A stretch of 64,000 nucleotides of DNA, from assembly GCF_004683885.1 (NCBI RefSeq), contig NZ_CP038440.1, positions 2,638,001-2,702,000 on the forward strand. Direction: 5' to 3'. Below the pieces are notes generated by a model that searched no databases, was not told the origin of the DNA, and saw only the letters and a program-made list of their open reading frames with translations. The stretch comes from Brevundimonas sp. MF30-B (lineage in GTDB: Bacteria; Pseudomonadota; Alphaproteobacteria; Caulobacterales; Caulobacteraceae). Position numbers and translations under genes: made by a program. Shown here in pieces: positions 61,340 to 64,000 of the stretch (the stretch's first letter is position 1; each line of letters begins with the position of its first letter).

Positions 61340-62452
61340 ATGAGCCTGCTGTTCTCGCCCCACACGATGGGCCCCCTGACCCTGAAGAACCGGATCATGG
61401 CGGCGCCCATGTGCCAGTACTCCGCCATCGATGGCGTGCCGCAGCCCTGGCACGCCCAGCACTGGGGCCGGCTGGCCCTGTCGGGCGTGGGCCTGGTGGT
61501 GATCGAGGCGACGGGCGTCGAGGCCGCCGGCCGCATCAGCCCCGCCGACACCGGCCTGTGGAACGACGAGCAGGAGGCGGTCTACGCCCGGCTGATCCGC
61601 GATCTGCGGACCTACAGCGACACCCCGATCGGGGTGCAGCTGGCCCACGCCGGCCGTAAGGCCTCGACCACGCCGCCGTGGATCGACCGGGGCCGGGCGC
61701 TGACCGCCGAGGAGGGCGCGTGGGAGACCTTCGCCCCGTCGGCCGTCGCCTTCAAGGACGACTGGCACACGCCCACGGCCCTGGACGAGGCGGGGATGGA
61801 GCGCGTCGTCGAGGCCTTCGTGCAAGCCGCCAAGCGCGCGGAGCGGGCCGGCTTCGACGTGGTGGAGTTGCACGCGGCCCATGGCTATCTGCTCAGCGAA
61901 TTCCTGTCACCGGTCTCGAACCTGCGCGAAGACGAATACGGCGGCTCGGCCGAAAACCGCATGCGCTTCCCGCTGCGGGTGGCCCAGGCCCTGCGCGACG
62001 CCTGGCCGCGCGACCGGGCGCTGGGCGCGCGTTTCAACGGCTCGGACTGGGTCGACCAGGGCATCACGGACGATGAGGTCCAGGCCTTCGCCCGCGCCCT
62101 GCACGCGATGGGCTACGACTATCTGCACCTGTCCAGCGGCGGCAATGTCGCCACGGCGCAGATTCCGGGGCGCGAGCCGGGCTATCAGCTGCCCTTCGCC
62201 GAGGGGGTGAAGCAGGCCGTGCCCGAGGCGACCGTCGTGGCCGTCGGCATGATCGCCGATCCGCATCAGGCCGAGGCGGTGCTGCAGGCGGGTCAGGCCG
62301 ACATGGTCGCCCTGGCCCGCGCCCTGCTGGATGATGCGAACTGGGGCCACCACGCGGCCGTCGCCCTGGGGGCGGACGAAGGCCTGCCGCGTCAGTACCA
62401 GATGGCGTCGCAGAAAATCTGGCCGGGCTACGCCCTGGCCCACAAGGGCTGA
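61340..62452 (+). CDS. Old-yellow-enzyme family NADPH:flavin oxidoreductase
   Basis: A 370-residue FMN-dependent reductase of the YqjM/NamA class. The N-terminus SLLFSPHTMGPLTLKNRIMA, the APMCQYSA segment with the active-site Cys, LAHAGRKAS, and DVVELHAAHGYLLSEFLSP with two substrate-binding His are clear. These enzymes reduce activated C=C bonds of enones and nitroesters. It is divergent from the small lipoprotein genes and flanked by two related lipoproteins. Confidence 0.93.
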   Translation: MSLLFSPHTMGPLTLKNRIMAAPMCQYSAIDGVPQPWHAQHWGRLALSGVGLVVIEATGVEAAGRISPADTGLWNDEQEAVYARLIRDLRTYSDTPIGVQLAHAGRKASTTPPWIDRGRALTAEEGAWETFAPSAVAFKDDWHTPTALDEAGMERVVEAFVQAAKRAERAGFDVVELHAAHGYLLSEFLSPVSNLREDEYGGSAENRMRFPLRVAQALRDAWPRDRALGARFNGSDWVDQGITDDEVQAFARALHAMGYDYLHLSSGGNVATAQIPGREPGYQLPFAEGVKQAVPEATVVAVGMIADPHQAEAVLQAGQADMVALARALLDDANWGHHAAVALGADEGLPRQYQMASQKIWPGYALAHKG

Positions 62453-62462
62453 CGCCGGCGCG

Positions 62463-62852
62463 TCAGCCTTGCGGCGGCAGCTGGTAGGGGTTCTGCACCG
62501 TCACCGACGAGCCTGGGCGCAGGCCCAGCTCGTCGAACGACCACTGCAGCTGGACGCCGTCGCGCAGCGGCTTGTCGCACCGGTCTTCCTCGAGCCGGCG
62601 CAGGGTGATGACCACCTCCCCGCCGACGCGGCGCACCATCGGCGTCACGTCCTGCTTGGACGTGCAGCCGTTCGAGCTGACCCAGAAGACGGCCTGGTCA
62701 CGCGTGATGGCGGCGGCGTGGATGGGCTCGACCTGCCCGGGCATGACGGCGGGCGCAGACGCCTCGACGGGCTCCGATCCGAGCGGCAGATGGCTGCAGG
62801 CGCCCAGGGCCGCAAAGACGGCGACGACGCCCAGCGTATGAATGCGGCTCAT
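62463..62852 (-). CDS. Small lipoprotein, paralogue of the gene at 60653
   Basis: A 129-residue protein starting at ATG 62852 (MSRIHTLGVVAVFAALGACS), with lipobox ALGAC. The mature part shares SSNGCT, a second Cys (EDRCDKPL) and the ending FDELGLRPGSSVTVQNPYQL with the gene at 60653-61057. The paired Cys probably form a disulfide. It converges on the reductase gene, 10 bases from its stop. Confidence 0.82.
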   Translation of the reverse strand: MSRIHTLGVVAVFAALGACSHLPLGSEPVEASAPAVMPGQVEPIHAAAITRDQAVFWVSSNGCTSKQDVTPMVRRVGGEVVITLRRLEEDRCDKPLRDGVQLQWSFDELGLRPGSSVTVQNPYQLPPQG

Positions 62853-62942
62853 GGCCCGGTTCCTTCCGGCAAGGCGTTCACTATGCCTCATTTCGGTCGC
62901 CGCCGCACCCCTTGAGCGCCTCAACTGGCGTTACGGCATAAC

Positions 62943-62970
62943 AAAAAGGCTCCAGGTTTCCCCGGAGCCT
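62943..62970 (-). terminator. Rho-independent terminator after rpsD
   Basis: On the minus strand AGGCTCC and GGAGCCT pair around a GGGAAACC-type loop and are followed by a T-run. It is 26 bases after the rpsD stop. Confidence 0.82.
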
Positions 62971-62995
62971 CGTTGTCTGATTTCAAGCCGTCGGC

Positions 62996-63613
62996 TTAGG
63001 ACGAGTAGTATTCCACGACCAGGTTCGGCTCCATCTTCACCGGGAACGGCACGTCGGCCAGTTCCGGGACGCGAACGTAGCGAACCGAGAAGCCGCGGTC
63101 ACCCAGCTCGAGGTAATCCGGCACGTCGCGTTCCGACGACTGCTGGGCTTCCAGGACCAGGGCCATGTTGCGGCTCTTTTCCTTGACCTCGATGACCTGG
63201 CCCGGCTTCACGCGGTACGAGCCGATGTCGACCTTCTTGCCGTCGACGGTCACGTGGCCGTGGCTGACGAACTGGCGAGCGGCCCAGACGGTTGGGACGA
63301 ACTTGGCGCGATAGACGATCGCGTCCAGGCGCGATTCCAGCAGGCCGATCAGGTTCTCGGAGCTGTTGCCCTTGCGGCGGGCGGCTTCGGCGTAGGTGGC
63401 CGAGAACTGCTTCTCGGTGATGTTGCCGTAGTAGCCCTTCAGCTTCTGCTTGGCCTTCAGCTGCAGGCCGAAGTCCGAGACCTTCTGCTTGCGGCGCTGG
63501 CCGTGCTGGCCGGGGCCGTAGGAGCGCTTGTTGACCGGGGACTTGGAGCGACCCCACAGGTTTTCACCCATGGCGCGGTCGATTTTGTACTTGGCGCTGT
63601 GGCGCTTGGACAT
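62996..63613 (-). CDS. rpsD: Ribosomal protein uS4
   Basis: A 205-residue primary 16S-rRNA-binding protein. The start [20 protein letters not shown] and the S4 RNA-binding segment [20 protein letters not shown], then [20 protein letters not shown], are clear. In many bacteria S4 is encoded in the alpha operon; here it stands alone with its own promoter and terminator, as is usual in alphaproteobacteria. Confidence 0.97.
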   Translation of the reverse strand: MSKRHSAKYKIDRAMGENLWGRSKSPVNKRSYGPGQHGQRRKQKVSDFGLQLKAKQKLKGYYGNITEKQFSATYAEAARRKGNSSENLIGLLESRLDAIVYRAKFVPTVWAARQFVSHGHVTVDGKKVDIGSYRVKPGQVIEVKEKSRNMALVLEAQQSSERDVPDYLELGDRGFSVRYVRVPELADVPFPVKMEPNLVVEYYSS

Positions 63614-63737
63614 TCTATTCTCTTTTCACTGATGCGGCCCGGTCCCTCCCCGAATGGAGAGACGATCTCAACGGCGGTCCACGCATCGTCCGTGTTAATC
63701 CGCGCTTCCGGCCGAGGCTGGAGGCGTGAAGGGCGCG

Positions 63738-63766
63738 CTTATGGCGGCGGGCGGCGACTGAGTCAA
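63738..63766 (-). promoter_or_regulatory. rpsD promoter, TTGACT-N17-CATAAG
   Basis: Read on the minus strand, TTGACT (63766-63761) and CATAAG (63743-63738) are 17 bases apart. The predicted start is near 63731, giving a leader of about 118 bases with a possible GACGAT/ATCGTC hairpin. A GANTC methylation site (GAGTC, 63760-63764) overlaps the -35 element. Confidence 0.6.
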
Positions 63767-63817
63767 TGTCGCAGCCCCCTTGCCCGAGCGCCATTCAATG
63801 GCCTAAGCGCCGCCGTG

Positions 63818-64000
63818 ATGACCCGCAGCCGTTGCGAGACATGGTCGACCGCAAAGTCGCTGGCCTTCCTGGCCGCCGTCTTCGCCATGACGCTCGCCGT
63901 TCTGCTGCCCACGGCCGCCGCCGCGGCGCGCGGCCCGGGCGAGGCGGTCATCCTGTGTTCGGGCGACCAACTCCAGGTCGTCTATGTCGGCGGTCACGCC
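63818..64000 (+). CDS. Exported protein of unknown function (3' end outside window)
   Basis: The frame from ATG 63818 stays open to the right edge (61 codons seen). A long N-terminal signal or anchor is visible (SLAFLAAVFAMTLAVLLPTA, then AAAAARGPG), followed by EAVILCSGDQLQVVYVGGHA. Similar short exported proteins with an ILCSG segment (DUF2946-like) occur in Caulobacterales. Function and length cannot be judged. Confidence 0.6.
   Translation, partial: MTRSRCETWSTAKSLAFLAAVFAMTLAVLLPTAAAAARGPGEAVILCSGDQLQVVYVGGHA

Overview
The window looks like a chromosomal segment of a high-GC alphaproteobacterium of the order Caulobacterales, most likely Brevundimonas or a close relative. This rests on gene content (flbT-flaF, Caulobacter-type TonB receptors, a fused MrpA/B, alphaproteobacterial LexA-type GTTC-N7-GTTC sites) and base composition; the genus is inference.

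Bases 1-16116 are the right part of a prophage. A tail module (tape measure, small tail proteins, NlpC/P60-like protein, J-like tip protein, repeat-rich fibre-like protein) is followed by a lysis module (two membrane proteins, a GH19 endolysin, an overlapping spanin pair). The prophage ends with a tyrosine integrase and a co-translated small gene beside an intact tRNA-Ser(CGA). Two related HNH endonuclease genes lie antisense in the phage. The second separates the outer spanin gene from a 40-codon copy of its 3' end.

Bases 16287-22047 are host genes on both strands: an HD hydrolase and a Nudix-fold regulator, a lipoprotein, a MoxR ATPase, two small acidic/charged proteins, flbT-flaF and a small beta-barrel protein. 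Bases 22214-33419 form a possible catabolic locus. dctA, a TonB-dependent receptor and a secreted alpha/beta hydrolase point left; dctB, dctD and acetyl-CoA synthetase point right. The shared intergenic region carries two copies of a 15-bp operator-like element exactly 33 bp apart. The DctD protein has unusual residues in its sigma-54 contact loop and Walker B motif.

Bases 33575-39563 are a complete six-gene Mrp/Pha cation-proton antiporter operon (fused A/B, C, D, E, F, G). It converges on a dcw cell-wall/division operon (39572-50836, mraZ to murG, minus strand) that stops after murG instead of continuing to murC-murB-ftsQAZ. Upstream of mraZ are four TGGGN repeats on a strict 10-bp period (MraZ boxes) and two LexA-like sites.

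Bases 51150-64000 carry housekeeping and envelope genes: rpmB with a structured leader, thrS-yidD with an Fe-S scaffold-like protein and a TPR protein, an M17 aminopeptidase with an NlpC/P60 protein, a membrane cytochrome c, kdsB, an old-yellow-enzyme family reductase, and rpsD. A set of small lipoproteins, including a 40-aa one, surrounds the reductase.
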